A stretch of 64,000 nt of DNA from Saccharospirillum impatiens DSM 12546 (lineage in GTDB: Bacteria; Pseudomonadota; Gammaproteobacteria; Pseudomonadales; Natronospirillaceae), in the NCBI RefSeq assembly GCF_000423605.1, contig NZ_AUIH01000005.1, positions 124,001 through 188,000 of the forward strand, in the 5' to 3' direction. Position numbers and translations under genes: made by a program. Shown piece after piece: positions 38,419-47,315 of the stretch. The notes under the pieces were generated by a model. That model ran no database searches. It was not told the origin of the DNA and saw only the letters and a program-made list of their open reading frames with translations. Every line of letters starts with the position of its first letter. Positions within the stretch are counted from its first letter, which is position 1.

Positions 38419-39522
38419 TCAGTTACCCAATGCCTGCCCGGGAATGGGAGGCAACGGTGGTACAACGTCTGCGTTTTGTGCCCGGTGGCGCAGCAGATGG
38501 TCCATTAGCACAATAGCCATCATAGCCTCTGCAATGGGCACGGCACGAATGCCGACACACGGATCATGACGCCCCTTGGTGATCATTTCAATTGACTCGC
38601 CATTACGCGTGATGCTTTTGCCCGGCACGGTAATACTTGAGGTTGGCTTCAACGCAATATGCGCCTCAATGGCCTGGCCTGTTGAAAGCCCACCGACGAT
38701 TCCACCTGCGTGGTTGCTGAGAAACCCTTGCGGCGTCAATTCATCGCGATGATGACTGCCCTTCTGATTGATCACATCGAAGCCATCACCTATCTCCACT
38801 CCTTTGACAGCGTTAATGCTCATCAGCGCATGGGCCAGGTCGGCATCCAGACGATCAAAAATGGGTTCCCCCAGGCCTGGCATCAGTCCGGTGGCCCGCA
38901 CACTGATGCGCGCACCAATAGAGTCACCTTCCTTGCGCAGGGCCTGCATATAGGCTTCCATTTCCGGTACCTTATCCGGGTCCGGGCAGAAAAACGGGTT
39001 GGTTTCAACCGCACTCCAGTCGATTCTCTCGGCTTTAATCGGCCCCAACTGACTTAGGTACCCCTGAATTTGAATGCCTTTTAGGGCAAGGTACTGTTTA
39101 GCGATAGCACCCGCTGCAACGCGCATGGCGGTCTCGCGCGCTGAACTGCGACCACCACCGCGATAATCCCGGAAGCCGTATTTCTGATCGTACCCGTAGT
39201 CGGCGTGCGCTGGCCGGTAGGTGTTCATGATATCGCTGTAGTCATTACTGCGCTGATTGGTGTTTTCAATCATCAGGCCAATCGGTGTGCCTGTCGTACG
39301 GCCTTCAAAAACACCACTAAGAATACGTACAGAGTCATCTTCACGGCGCTGAGTGGTGTACCGGCTGGTTCCGGGTTTGCGACGATCCAGATCCCGTTGC
39401 AGTGTGGCTTCGTCCAATGTCAGCCCGGGCGGGCAACCATCAACTATGGCACCCAGCGCTGGTCCGTGACTTTCGCCAAAGGTAGTGACGGTAAACAAGG
39501 TGCCAAACGTATTTCCAGACAT
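38419..39522 (-). CDS. aroC: Chorismate synthase
   Basis: Last enzyme of the shikimate pathway: it converts EPSP to chorismate using reduced FMN. The 367 residues include the signatures [18 protein letters not shown], the segment [34 protein letters not shown], and [13 protein letters not shown] with [17 protein letters not shown]. Upstream is prmB on the same strand with a 104-base gap, the common gammaproteobacterial order. Confidence 0.97.
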   Translation of the reverse strand: MSGNTFGTLFTVTTFGESHGPALGAIVDGCPPGLTLDEATLQRDLDRRKPGTSRYTTQRREDDSVRILSGVFEGRTTGTPIGLMIENTNQRSNDYSDIMNTYRPAHADYGYDQKYGFRDYRGGGRSSARETAMRVAAGAIAKQYLALKGIQIQGYLSQLGPIKAERIDWSAVETNPFFCPDPDKVPEMEAYMQALRKEGDSIGARISVRATGLMPGLGEPIFDRLDADLAHALMSINAVKGVEIGDGFDVINQKGSHHRDELTPQGFLSNHAGGIVGGLSTGQAIEAHIALKPTSSITVPGKSITRNGESIEMITKGRHDPCVGIRAVPIAEAMMAIVLMDHLLRHRAQNADVVPPLPPIPGQALGN

Positions 39523-39626
39523 GTGCGTGTGTCACTCCATTAATACAGGCCTGTATGCAGGCCACAAAATTGTGCGGTTGCGATCACCAATGGGCAGGCA
39601 GTGCCAGATACGCCGGCATAACCTGA

Positions 39627-40568
39627 TCAGGTGAAATAGGTGCGAAGCTCCGACGCTTGCACCAAAAATACACCATGCCCGCCACGTTCAAATTCCGGCC
39701 AATGCAAAGCCAGGTCCGGGTAAGCCGTCATCAGAGCGCCAAAGCTGTTGCCAACTTCGCAGATCAGCCAGCCATCATCCGACAAATGATCTGCCGCTTC
39801 TCGCAAGATACGATGCACCAATTCCAATCCATCAGGCCCCGCGGCCAGGCCGAGGCGCGGCTCGTGGTGGAACTCCGCCGGCATGGTATCGATATCGTCT
39901 TCATCAACATAAGGCGGGTTTGCGACGATCAGATCATATTGCTCTCCCTCCAGCGCGGCAAACACGTCCCCCTGATGAACCCGAACCTGGTACCCAAGGT
40001 CTTTTTGATCGACGTTATCGACGGCTATGGACACTGCCGATTCACTGAGGTCACTCAGGTCAACATCGGCGTCGGGGAAGACCCGTGCCATGGCAATACC
40101 GATGCAGCCGCTACCCGTGCACAAATCCAGAATCCGGCCAGGCGGCTGCTTCAGCCAGGGTAAAAAACGGGCTTCAATCAACTCGGCGATGGGTGATCGG
40201 GGAATCAGTACATCCGGGGTGACCCTGAATGGCTCACCACAGAACCAGGCTTCTTCTAGCAGGTAAGCTGTAGGCATGCGATCGAGACAGCGCTGTGCAA
40301 TCATTGTCCAGAGCAGGCGGCGTTCACGGGGTAACAGAGTGGCAGACAGAACCCCGGGCGGAGCATCCCAGTCGAGATTGAGTGCACGCAAACACAGGAA
40401 GACGGACTCGTCCCAGCCTGATTCGAATCCGTGGCCAAAAAAGACCTGATGAGCATCCATGGCGCTGGCAGCAAAACGGACCCAGTCACCAAGACGCGTA
40501 AAATGCTCCAGACATTCGGACTGGTCATCAATACTGGATAAATTGACCGCACTATCGGTTAAAGCCAT
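39627..40568 (-). CDS. prmB: Ribosomal protein L3 N5-glutamine methyltransferase PrmB
   Basis: Methylates a glutamine of ribosomal protein L3, using S-adenosylmethionine. The 313 residues have an N-terminal helical domain and a Rossmann methyltransferase domain. It shows the peptide-linked ILDLCTGSGCIGIAMA cofactor loop and the catalytic NPPYVDE, and between the two DLSESAVSIAVDNV. PrmB is favoured over PrmC by the position beside aroC and the LIPRSPIAELIE stretch. Confidence 0.93.
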   Translation of the reverse strand: MALTDSAVNLSSIDDQSECLEHFTRLGDWVRFAASAMDAHQVFFGHGFESGWDESVFLCLRALNLDWDAPPGVLSATLLPRERRLLWTMIAQRCLDRMPTAYLLEEAWFCGEPFRVTPDVLIPRSPIAELIEARFLPWLKQPPGRILDLCTGSGCIGIAMARVFPDADVDLSDLSESAVSIAVDNVDQKDLGYQVRVHQGDVFAALEGEQYDLIVANPPYVDEDDIDTMPAEFHHEPRLGLAAGPDGLELVHRILREAADHLSDDGWLICEVGNSFGALMTAYPDLALHWPEFERGGHGVFLVQASELRTYFT

Positions 40569-40671
40569 GTAAAATGAGGATCCAAACGGTGATTTGTTAC
40601 GCAGAGTATACCCTGAGCCGAGGCATAACTTTAAGCGAACCTCAACATTCAGAGGTCACGCACCGGCCGTT

Positions 40672-41304
40672 CTATCGACCAAGCAGGGAAAAGGTCGCGG
40701 TTTGGGTGGGCGCGCCGAGCTCAGCATCCGCTTCACCAATACCAGCAAACCGCACCGCGTAGCCATTACGTCCTGCCACGCCCCGTGACCACTGCATGAA
40801 TTTTTGCCGATCCCATTCAAATTTGTGGTCGGGCTCACGAAATTCACCCGGTGCCAGTCCCAGCAGCGGGTTATATTCCCGGTTAGGCGTTGTCATGATC
40901 AACCGGTGCGGTCGCATTTGACCAAACACCGCTTGCTCGACTCTGGACAGATCATTTGGCTTTACATGCTCAATGGTTTCCACCATCGCCGCCATTTCAA
41001 AGCCAACCAGGGCGGCATGCGGTTCAGCATAGGAGCCAGCGACCAGGGTAAGCCGACCGCTTGCGAGACTGTCTGAAAACATATTACGTGCGACGGCCAA
41101 ACCCACACCGGAAGACTCAAGGCCGACAATCTGGTTGAAGTACGGATCGTTGAGCAGCCTGACCAGCAATGCCCCGGAACCGCACCCCAGATCGAGTACC
41201 CGCCGGGCACCACTCTGCCGGATTTGCCGGTAGACGCGGTCCAGTCGTTCTTCATGCAACGGTGATGTTCCGGGTACTGCGGTGGAAAGACGGGCCAAAT
41301 TCAA
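40672..41304 (-). CDS. Hen1-like RNA 2'-O-methyltransferase domain protein
   Basis: About 210 residues forming one Rossmann methyltransferase domain. The cofactor loop is VLDLGCGSGALLVRLL. The part specific for Hen1 is seen as MVETIEHVKPNDLSRVEQAVFGQMRPHRLIMTTPNREYNPLL (in pieces: ETIEH, TTPNREYN) and DHKFEWDRQKFMQW, which holds the Glu/His metal ligands of that family. In bacteria Hen1 methylates the 3' end of cut RNA and usually has an N-terminal domain and a Pnkp partner; both are absent here. No in-frame ATG exists near the start. A TTG at 41304, after GTGAG, was chosen; the real start is uncertain. It is downstream of two alpha/beta hydrolase genes. Confidence 0.75.
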   Translation of the reverse strand: MNLARLSTAVPGTSPLHEERLDRVYRQIRQSGARRVLDLGCGSGALLVRLLNDPYFNQIVGLESSGVGLAVARNMFSDSLASGRLTLVAGSYAEPHAALVGFEMAAMVETIEHVKPNDLSRVEQAVFGQMRPHRLIMTTPNREYNPLLGLAPGEFREPDHKFEWDRQKFMQWSRGVAGRNGYAVRFAGIGEADAELGAPTQTATFSLLGR

Positions 41305-41329
41305 GTTGAGCTCACTCCCGGGATTCGGG

Positions 41330-42196
41330 TTATTGGGCGCCCGAAGGCGAATTGCCGGGATCGGACAGATCGGCGTCAAGCCGGGAACTGACCCATTGAG
41401 CCAGCGGCTCTGGGGTTTCCATGTGAGCATGGTGACCACCGGGGAAATGCGCCACACTCAAGTTCGACAGGCAGGCCAGACGGTTATCCAGTGTCGATCC
41501 GGCACGCCCCAGCGGGCTGTCTTCGAACAGGGCCAGATCCAGCGGGCATTCTATACGACCCAACAGAGCCTGTACCTGTTTTTCCGTCATTCGCCAGGCG
41601 CTGTCCTGCCGGAGACGACGATCGTAGCGATGGTACCATCCCCGGTCACTCAACCCCACGCCCCGAGTCGAGAGCACCCGGGCACTGTCCTCAGACAACG
41701 GAAAACGACCACCGACCCGCACTTGCCACAAGGCTTCGGGTGTCGGATAGAATCGACGACCACTCAACCGGTGCTGACGTTGTTGATAGCTGCGCTGCAA
41801 GCGGTCCAGATTACCGTCATCCGTATCCGTCAGAGGCCCCAACGCATCGAGACAGATCAGCCGTTCAATACGTGGATCCACTGCCGCCAGCATCTGCGCC
41901 AGAATAGCCCCCAACGAATGTCCCAGGAGGGTGTAATGCCCCCAATCAAGCTCATCCAGCAACCGACCCATCACCGGCAACCACTGTGTGATGGACCAGC
42001 CGTCCGACATGGCAAGCGGCGCCGAGGCGCCGTGACCGGGCAGATCCAGCGCCCAAATCTCGACGTCCGGCATGACACCGGACAGAGGTTTGAAACTGAA
42101 GGCATTGTCGAGAAAACCGTGCAGGGCCAGAACCGGCCGTCCCTGCCCCATCACCACGCCCTGAACTTGCCCCCCCAACAGGGTTATGGATCGCAT
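41330..42196 (-). CDS. Alpha/beta hydrolase
   Basis: A 288-residue soluble hydrolase. The oxyanion region is LALHGFLDNAFSFKPL, the nucleophile elbow LLGHSLGAILAQML has the catalytic Ser, the acid may be the Asp of LALFEDSPLG, and the His is in FPGGHHAHMETPEPL. It looks like the esterase/MhpC-type group. The substrate is unknown. It starts one base after the upstream hydrolase gene, so both are in one transcript. Confidence 0.85.
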   Translation of the reverse strand: MRSITLLGGQVQGVVMGQGRPVLALHGFLDNAFSFKPLSGVMPDVEIWALDLPGHGASAPLAMSDGWSITQWLPVMGRLLDELDWGHYTLLGHSLGAILAQMLAAVDPRIERLICLDALGPLTDTDDGNLDRLQRSYQQRQHRLSGRRFYPTPEALWQVRVGGRFPLSEDSARVLSTRGVGLSDRGWYHRYDRRLRQDSAWRMTEKQVQALLGRIECPLDLALFEDSPLGRAGSTLDNRLACLSNLSVAHFPGGHHAHMETPEPLAQWVSSRLDADLSDPGNSPSGAQ

Positions 42197-42197
42197 A

Positions 42198-43001
42198 TCA
42201 GGCCGCCTGGTGCGACTTCAGGCGATGAATCAGGGAGAGCACCTCCCCGGCGGTCTCATCCGGATACTCCAACGGGAACATGTGGCTCCCCGGCAGCCGT
42301 GAGCCAATCAGGTTCAGCTTGTGCTTCATCCGCAGGTACTGGTGTTTGCGTACCGTGTCGGTATCTCGCCCCAGAATAACGCCTCCAGGTACCTGTAATT
42401 CGCCGGGTTGAACCCAAAGCGTGTGAGGAACACTTCGAAAAATAGCCAGTTCAACTGGAACTTCGTAAGACAATTCGACCGTTCCGTCAGCACCGGTCCG
42501 GGTTGCGCAGGTCACGTAGTCCTGTATGCAATCCGGATGGAAGTGTCGAAACAAACCGCGAGACTGAAAATAAGACCAGGCATCTTCTTCAGTTGGCCAA
42601 CTACGCCGCCGGTGCTTGGAACGCCCGGCCGGCGTCAGGTTATCAATCAGACCCAGCGCTTTAACGCTGCGCACAACCCAACTTTCGAACCGGCTGAACA
42701 GGGGCACGTCGAGCATGATGATGCTGGAGAACAGATCGGGGCGCTCCAGTGCCGCCATGATGGTTAACCCACCCCCCAGAGAATGGCCGAGACCAATCAC
42801 TGGCTGGTCACACTGTTTCTCAATACTGTCGATCAGTTGTCGCTTCAAGTGGGGCCAGTTATTGGTGACCGGGTATTGCGGGTCGTGTCCAATCAACGGC
42901 AGCGTCTTAAGATCAACGCAAGGTGCCAGCCCATCCAGCATTCGTCGGTAACTTGCTGAGGGAAAGCCATTGGCGTGTGCAAAATGAAGCTGGGGTTTCA
43001 T
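42198..43001 (-). CDS. Alpha/beta hydrolase, first gene of operon
   Basis: A 267-residue hydrolase of a different subgroup. The N-terminal LHFAHANGFPSASYRRMLDGL carries the oxyanion segment HANGFPS typical of a Pseudomonas-type family. The nucleophile elbow is GLGHSLGGGLTIMAA, and the terminal His lies in LPGSHMFPLEYPDETA. The substrate is unknown. It is the first of three genes (hydrolase, hydrolase, Hen1-like methyltransferase), preceded by a promoter overlapped by a PsrA-like palindrome. Confidence 0.85.
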   Translation of the reverse strand: MKPQLHFAHANGFPSASYRRMLDGLAPCVDLKTLPLIGHDPQYPVTNNWPHLKRQLIDSIEKQCDQPVIGLGHSLGGGLTIMAALERPDLFSSIIMLDVPLFSRFESWVVRSVKALGLIDNLTPAGRSKHRRRSWPTEEDAWSYFQSRGLFRHFHPDCIQDYVTCATRTGADGTVELSYEVPVELAIFRSVPHTLWVQPGELQVPGGVILGRDTDTVRKHQYLRMKHKLNLIGSRLPGSHMFPLEYPDETAGEVLSLIHRLKSHQAA

Positions 43002-43030
43002 AACAACCTGGAGTCTATAGACCAGAAGTC

Positions 43031-43059
43031 AATCTACCCGAGTCACAGATCAAATTCAA
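43031..43059 (-). promoter_or_regulatory. Candidate sigma70 promoter of the hydrolase operon
   Basis: On the minus strand TTGAAT (43054-43059) and TAGATT (43031-43036) are 17 bases apart, each a 4/6 match. The start codon lies about 30 bases downstream. The -35 overlaps the palindrome at 43055-43072. Confidence 0.5.
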
Positions 43060-43072
43060 ACGATCGTTTGAA
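43055..43072. promoter_or_regulatory. PsrA-like operator palindrome
   Basis: TTCAAACGATCGTTTGAA is a perfect 18-base palindrome. Its core CAAAC-N4-GTTTG fits the published form of the binding site of PsrA, a TetR-family fatty-acid sensor of Pseudomonas. It covers the candidate -35 of the hydrolase operon, so a bound protein would be expected to repress. Confidence 0.55.
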
Positions 43073-43141
43073 CCCAATCAAAAGTGATGATGCGCGTTCT
43101 GGCAGGGTGACCAGGCACGCACTGGTTGGTCGACTGCAGCA

Positions 43142-43582
43142 CTACTTCAGCCAGAGCAAACTGGTTCCGCCAGGTGTGAAGTCGGAAACATCCAGACACA
43201 CCAGAGTAGCTGTACCCAGGGCGACGCCGCCAGGCATACCGGTAAGCTGACTGGCCAGGGAGCTGAGCAAGGGATTGTGCGCCACCAGCAACACGCTCTG
43301 TTCCGTAAGCGTATCCAGCCACGACAGCAGTGCAGCCACTGAACTGTCTGGCGTGAGACCTTGGTTCAACTGGTAAGTCGCCTGGCCCGAGGCCGACAAC
43401 ACCAGATCAGCCGTCTGCCGGGCCCGAAGATAAGGACTGCAATAAACAGCCTCTACCGGTGACAGCTCGGTTGCAACCCGGCTGACAGCCTGCCTTCCTG
43501 AGGTCACCAGCGCCCGCGACGCATCGTCGACAGCCCGGCCATAGGGCTCTGCTTCGCCATGGCGCAACAAATACAAAATCAC
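43142..43582 (-). CDS. sixA: Phosphohistidine phosphatase SixA
   Basis: A 146-residue histidine phosphatase of the phosphoglycerate mutase superfamily, acting on phosphohistidine of phosphotransfer domains. It has the LLRHGEAEPYG motif with the catalytic His8 and the second His in VLLVAHNPLLSSL. The family feature YCSPYLRARQTADLVL is present. Its start overlaps the DUF4389 stop by four bases, forming a tight gpsA-DUF4389-sixA unit, an order known from Pseudomonas. Confidence 0.92.
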   Translation of the reverse strand: MILYLLRHGEAEPYGRAVDDASRALVTSGRQAVSRVATELSPVEAVYCSPYLRARQTADLVLSASGQATYQLNQGLTPDSSVAALLSWLDTLTEQSVLLVAHNPLLSSLASQLTGMPGGVALGTATLVCLDVSDFTPGGTSLLWLK

Positions 43583-43875
43583 GCGGATTCTTCCGCCTCT
43601 TCAACCGGGTCATCCGGCCAGTCCTTGAACGGAAACGGCTTGTCGTGGCTGATGAACGTCAGGTAATCGAGCAGTTGTTTCTGATAAAGCGCGAGACGCC
43701 GACAAAACCGAACCAGTTGCGGGTTGGGGCTGTCATCAAACCAGGCCAGTACCCACTGAACTATAGCGAGCACGCCCGTTACCAGCAGGCTGATGCGCAG
43801 GATAATCCAGAACAGAATCATACACAGCGCTCGAATAACCTGGTGTTCTTTTTCTTCCCGGTTCAATGAAGGCAT
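43579..43875 (-). CDS. DUF4389 membrane protein
   Basis: A 98-residue inner-membrane protein with a short N-terminal cytoplasmic part (REEKEHQVIRALCMILFWIILRISL), then a second hydrophobic segment (TGVLAIVQWVLAWF) and an acidic tail (WPDDPVEEAEESA). The NPQLVRFCRRLALYQKQLLDYLTF stretch defines DUF4389. Function unknown. Its start overlaps the gpsA stop by one base (TGATG). Confidence 0.85.
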   Translation of the reverse strand: MPSLNREEKEHQVIRALCMILFWIILRISLLVTGVLAIVQWVLAWFDDSPNPQLVRFCRRLALYQKQLLDYLTFISHDKPFPFKDWPDDPVEEAEESA

Positions 43876-44912
43876 CAGATACCCGCTCCCATGAATTCAA
43901 CATCTTGTGCCAGATCGCCGGCCATCAGCTGGCCAGCGACATCCGCTATCGGCTTATCATCATAAATGATCGCGTAGAGCCCGCTCGCCAGAGGCATGTA
44001 GATGCCCATCTCGCGGGCTTTGTCATACACCATGCGCAGGGTGTTGATGCCCTCGGCAGTCTCACCCACGCGTTTAATGGCCTGTTTCAGCGAATCGCCT
44101 TCACCAATGTAATAGCCTACACGATAATTGCGGCTAAGCTTGGAACTGCAAGTCACAATAAGATCGCCTACGCCTGCCAGGCCCAGGAAGGTCATCGGGT
44201 TAGCGCCAAGGCGAACCGCAAAGCGGGACATTTCGGCCAACGAGCGGGTGATGATTGCGGCCCTTGTGTTCTCAGCCATTCCCAGCGCTGACGCCAGACC
44301 GGTAATGATGGCATAGATGTTTTTAAGGGCACCGGCCAGTTCAACACCGTAAATATCGGGGTTACCGTAGACGCGAAAATATTGGCTGCTCAGCATGGTC
44401 TGTACCTGGCTGCGCAATGGTTGGCTGTATGAGGCTATAACGGTGGCGGAAATCTGGTGATCGGCGATTTCCTTGGCGAGATTAGGGCCGCTGATGCAAC
44501 CAATATCGTGAGCGGGAGCCAAATCGTGCAGTATCTGGCTCATCAACCGGAAACTGCCGGGCTCAATGCCTTTGGTTAAACTGACCAGCGACGTGTGCGA
44601 CTGTAACAGCGGTACAGCTTGCTCTACCACCGAACGAAAGGCCTTGCTGGGCACGGCCACAAACACACAGTCGGCGTCGCAAACGGCTTCCTGAAGATCC
44701 AGAACCGGCGTCAGGTTAGGGCTAAGCGCATAACCTGGCAGATAACGGCTATTCTCACCCTGGGTGCGGATATCCTCAGCCTGCTTCTCGCTGCGCATCC
44801 ATAACCTGACACGGTGGCCGTTAGTCGCGGCGATGTTCGCAACCGCGGTACCAAAACTGCCACCCCCCAACACAGCAATGGTCTGTGAAGGGTCCTCATT
44901 GGCGTGTGTCAC
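43875..44912 (-). CDS. gpsA: Glycerol-3-phosphate dehydrogenase (NAD(P)+)
   Basis: Reduces dihydroxyacetone phosphate to sn-glycerol 3-phosphate for phospholipid synthesis. The 345 residues begin with the nucleotide fold VLGGGSFGTAVANIAA and have VAVPSKAFRSVV, LTKGIEPGSFRLMSQI, SGPNLAKEI and the catalytic Lys region VELAGALKNIYAIITGLASALGMAENTRAA. The ending is normal. It leads a three-gene unit with DUF4389 and sixA. Confidence 0.96.
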   Translation of the reverse strand: MTHANEDPSQTIAVLGGGSFGTAVANIAATNGHRVRLWMRSEKQAEDIRTQGENSRYLPGYALSPNLTPVLDLQEAVCDADCVFVAVPSKAFRSVVEQAVPLLQSHTSLVSLTKGIEPGSFRLMSQILHDLAPAHDIGCISGPNLAKEIADHQISATVIASYSQPLRSQVQTMLSSQYFRVYGNPDIYGVELAGALKNIYAIITGLASALGMAENTRAAIITRSLAEMSRFAVRLGANPMTFLGLAGVGDLIVTCSSKLSRNYRVGYYIGEGDSLKQAIKRVGETAEGINTLRMVYDKAREMGIYMPLASGLYAIIYDDKPIADVAGQLMAGDLAQDVEFMGAGI

Positions 44913-44928
44913 AAAAACACTTCTCCCT

Positions 44929-44961
44929 AAACAAAGACGCGCGACAGATTAGCGTCGCGCG
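44929..44961 (-). terminator. Rho-independent terminator after the rssB-rssC pair
   Basis: On the minus strand an 8-bp GC stem (CGCGCGAC/GTCGCGCG) with an 8-base loop is followed by TCTTTGTTT. It lies between the STAS gene stop and gpsA start. Confidence 0.7.
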
Positions 44962-45000
44962 ATCAAGACCTTTTGTACATCGCCGGCCAGCCAGAAAGGG

Positions 45001-45495
45001 TCAGTGAGGCTGATTTTCCATACACTCTACCAGTTCCCGGAATGTCTGCCGGTTCTGATCATTCAGTGACATCAGAATTTTGTGCGCTTCCAGCACCCGT
45101 TCATGGGCTGACCATTCGTCCAGAGGCTCTTCGCTCTGTTCACTCAGGGCATCACGGGCGTCGACATCGGCATTGGGAACAATGACAAACACCCTGTCCC
45201 GAAACCCCATGGTTTCAACGATACGGGTGATGTCTGCCCGACTCGAAATCAACGTAGGCACATGCCCCATCACCGGCGTCGCCAGACGGGAAATCTTTGC
45301 CAGAAGTCCGAGACTGGTACTGTCGATGCCTTCAGCATCACTGAGATCAACAATCACAGAAGTGAAGGTGGGATCTTCAACCATATTTTTCAGGCAGGTA
45401 TCGAGTGTCGTGCACAACGTCATGCGCACGTCTCCTGTCAATTTAATGACATAAGAGCCCGACTTGTTCGCCATTAAAACGCGACCGGTACTCAT
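45001..45495 (-). CDS. rssC: STAS-domain anti-sigma factor antagonist, RssC/HsbA type
   Basis: A 164-residue protein with a STAS domain (about residues 8-110) and a C-terminal helical tail. The phospho-switch region is VDLSDAEGIDSTSLGLLAK. Such proteins bind or release an anti-sigma factor or another partner depending on Ser/Thr phosphorylation. It lies 12 bases after a response regulator that carries a PP2C-type phosphatase domain, the enzyme expected to dephosphorylate it. The same pair is found near tal in Pseudomonas (PA2797/PA2798). The kinase is not in the window. The symbol is a best guess; HsbA is the alternative. Confidence 0.75.
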   Translation of the reverse strand: MSTGRVLMANKSGSYVIKLTGDVRMTLCTTLDTCLKNMVEDPTFTSVIVDLSDAEGIDSTSLGLLAKISRLATPVMGHVPTLISSRADITRIVETMGFRDRVFVIVPNADVDARDALSEQSEEPLDEWSAHERVLEAHKILMSLNDQNRQTFRELVECMENQPH

Positions 45496-45507
45496 CTATT
45501 ATCCGAC

Positions 45508-46692
45508 CTACTTAACCCTTTCAATCGTAAGGACTGTAATGTCGTCTGAAGCAGACCGGGTTTTCCCCTCACTCGTCATCTGCGTCAAAACGTGCTGCAT
45601 AGTATGGGTTGGGTCAGCGCCTAACTCAAGTAAATGCGCTTCCTTTTCTTGCAAAGATACGTCAGCCAGCAACTCCAAAAAGCCATCGGAAACAACGGAA
45701 AGTCGTTCGAATCCGTCCAGTTTCTGACGCCTGTTTTCGAACGTGGCATCATCAAACAAGCCAACAGCCAGGCTTTCAGGCTCAATGGCCCGGCAGACTT
45801 CACGGGTACAGAGGACAGGCGCCGGAAAATGAGCGGCCGACGCGTAATCGAGGGTGTTATCTTCCGTATCAATGACACCGTAAAACATGGTGGCATGCTT
45901 GCCAGTCTGGGTACGGATGAGTTCGAGGTTAATCTGGCGCAGAACCTGAGCGGGTATCAACACCACGTCCGAGGCGTCGTTTTCCATTTCATCGCGCAGC
46001 CGGTCAATCTGATTTTTGATCAGCAAGGTAATCAGCGCCGAGCTGGCCCCGTGACCGGAGACGTCAGCCATGTAAAACACCAGCTTTCCGGGAATAACCT
46101 GAAAATAGTCAACCAGGTCGCCACTGAGGTAGTTTGACGGCACCATCTGGTGGCTGATGCAATAGTGGTCATGGGTGAGAGGGAACTCTGGTAATAGTCG
46201 CTGCTGTACCGCCCGACCAGCCTGAAGGTCGAGCTTTAGCCGATCTACGTGGTCTTGCAACTCCTGATTCCGGGACTCAAGCTCAACCCGGTAACGGTAG
46301 TTTTCTTTTACCAAAAACGAGCGCTCAAGGGCTCGCTCAACCGAGTGCTCAAGCACACCCAGATCAACAATGGGCTTCATCAGGTAATCGCTGGCACCCA
46401 GCCGCAAGGCCTCGACAACATCGGTCATAACGCCGGCACCGGATACCACAATGACCGGCACCTCATCCGTGAGCTCCATGATGCGGCGCAATAAGGACAA
46501 GCCATCCATCACTGGCATCCGCAGATCACAAATAATCAGGTCGGGCGACTTCTTTTCGTACAGTGCCAGGGCCTGTTGACCGTTTTCCGCCTCCAGCACG
46601 GTATAGCCGCTGTCTTCAAGGTAAGCGACAATAGAATCCCGGATGGCTTGTTCGTCATCGACAACCAAAAGTGTGGCATCAGTGAGTGGCAT
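45508..46692 (-). CDS. rssB: Response regulator with PP2C phosphatase domain, RssB type
   Basis: 394 residues, equal in length to the Pseudomonas RssB-type protein. A receiver domain (1-120) has the acidic pair Asp12/Asp13, the phospho-accepting Asp56 (CDLRMPVMDG) and Lys in DYLMKPI. A coiled coil follows (about 130-165, VELESRNQELQDHVDRLKLDLQ), then a SpoIIE/PP2C phosphatase domain. Its metal ligands look intact (GDLVDYF, DVSGHGASSALI, SDGFLELL, SDDITVL), so it should be active, unlike E. coli RssB. A Gln/Arg-rich linker motif GRAVQQRLLP marks this family. It likely dephosphorylates the neighbouring STAS protein when the receiver is phosphorylated. Confidence 0.85.
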   Translation of the reverse strand: MPLTDATLLVVDDEQAIRDSIVAYLEDSGYTVLEAENGQQALALYEKKSPDLIICDLRMPVMDGLSLLRRIMELTDEVPVIVVSGAGVMTDVVEALRLGASDYLMKPIVDLGVLEHSVERALERSFLVKENYRYRVELESRNQELQDHVDRLKLDLQAGRAVQQRLLPEFPLTHDHYCISHQMVPSNYLSGDLVDYFQVIPGKLVFYMADVSGHGASSALITLLIKNQIDRLRDEMENDASDVVLIPAQVLRQINLELIRTQTGKHATMFYGVIDTEDNTLDYASAAHFPAPVLCTREVCRAIEPESLAVGLFDDATFENRRQKLDGFERLSVVSDGFLELLADVSLQEKEAHLLELGADPTHTMQHVLTQMTSEGKTRSASDDITVLTIERVK

Positions 46693-46829
46693 CTTGTTGA
46701 CTTCCCCAGGGTAGTGCAGGCAACTTAACGGGGTGGGTCAGCGAACGCAACCACTGAATGGTTCCGTGATCCCGAAACAGCTTGTCCAAACTGAAACAAC
46801 ATCGGCCCAAACGGGACAAAGAGGTGACC

Positions 46830-47135
46830 ATGAGCACAGCGGACAAAGACTACGGTGAGAAACGCGACTTCATTCGCATGACCCTCGACGCAGAAGCCCT
46901 GATACACCTGGCCGATCAAAGCCCGCCGTTAAAGGCCGTCTGTACTGACCTGAGCGCAACCGGAATCAGCCTAATTGCGACTCAGCCACTGACAAAGGGC
47001 ACTGAGGTCAGGGTGACCATAGAATCGCCCAATGAGCAATTTCGCTCCCTGGATGCCAGTGCAAGAGTATTGCGGTGTGATGCCAGGGATGATCAGAGCT
47101 ACCAGTTGGGGCTGGAAATACTCAGCTTGAGCTAA
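46830..47135 (+). CDS. PilZ domain protein
   Basis: A 101-residue protein consisting of one PilZ domain, the c-di-GMP receptor fold. The N-terminal arginine part is EKRDFIRM (RxxxR-like) and the second motif DLSATGISL matches D/NxSxxG. The ATG at 46830 follows GAGGTG, and the upstream in-frame start at 46782 lacks a site. It is divergent from rssB and convergent with mlaA; this neighbourhood is conserved with Pseudomonas PA2797-PA2800. The partner is unknown. Confidence 0.85.
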   Translation: MSTADKDYGEKRDFIRMTLDAEALIHLADQSPPLKAVCTDLSATGISLIATQPLTKGTEVRVTIESPNEQFRSLDASARVLRCDARDDQSYQLGLEILSLS

Positions 47136-47209
47136 AGAATGGTCGATGCGGAAAGCTCTGTCACTGTTCACTTTGTTAGCAAGCGCAGAGCTTCGCTGTC
47201 AAACCTTGA

Positions 47210-47257
47210 AATAGCGGTGCTATTGCGGCGTTGAAAAAAGCCGACCGCTTTTTTCAA
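47210..47257. terminator. Paired hairpins, probable bidirectional terminator (PilZ gene / mlaA)
   Basis: A small hairpin AATAGC-GGT-GCTATT (47210-47224) is followed by an 11-bp perfect stem TTGAAAAAAGC/GCTTTTTTCAA (47231-47257) with loop CGACC. The A and T runs lie within the arms, so either strand yields a stem with a T run. It sits between two convergent genes. Confidence 0.5.
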
Positions 47258-47315
47258 ACCAAAAGGCTGCTGAGACGCCATTTTAACGAAAAGCAAGCGT
47301 ACGGGTCGCATCCGG

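Noticed and set aside
41282-42379. Long open frame (365 codons) on the plus strand
   Set aside because: Antisense to two alpha/beta hydrolase genes with clear motifs; product is Arg/Gln/Pro-rich and without a family.
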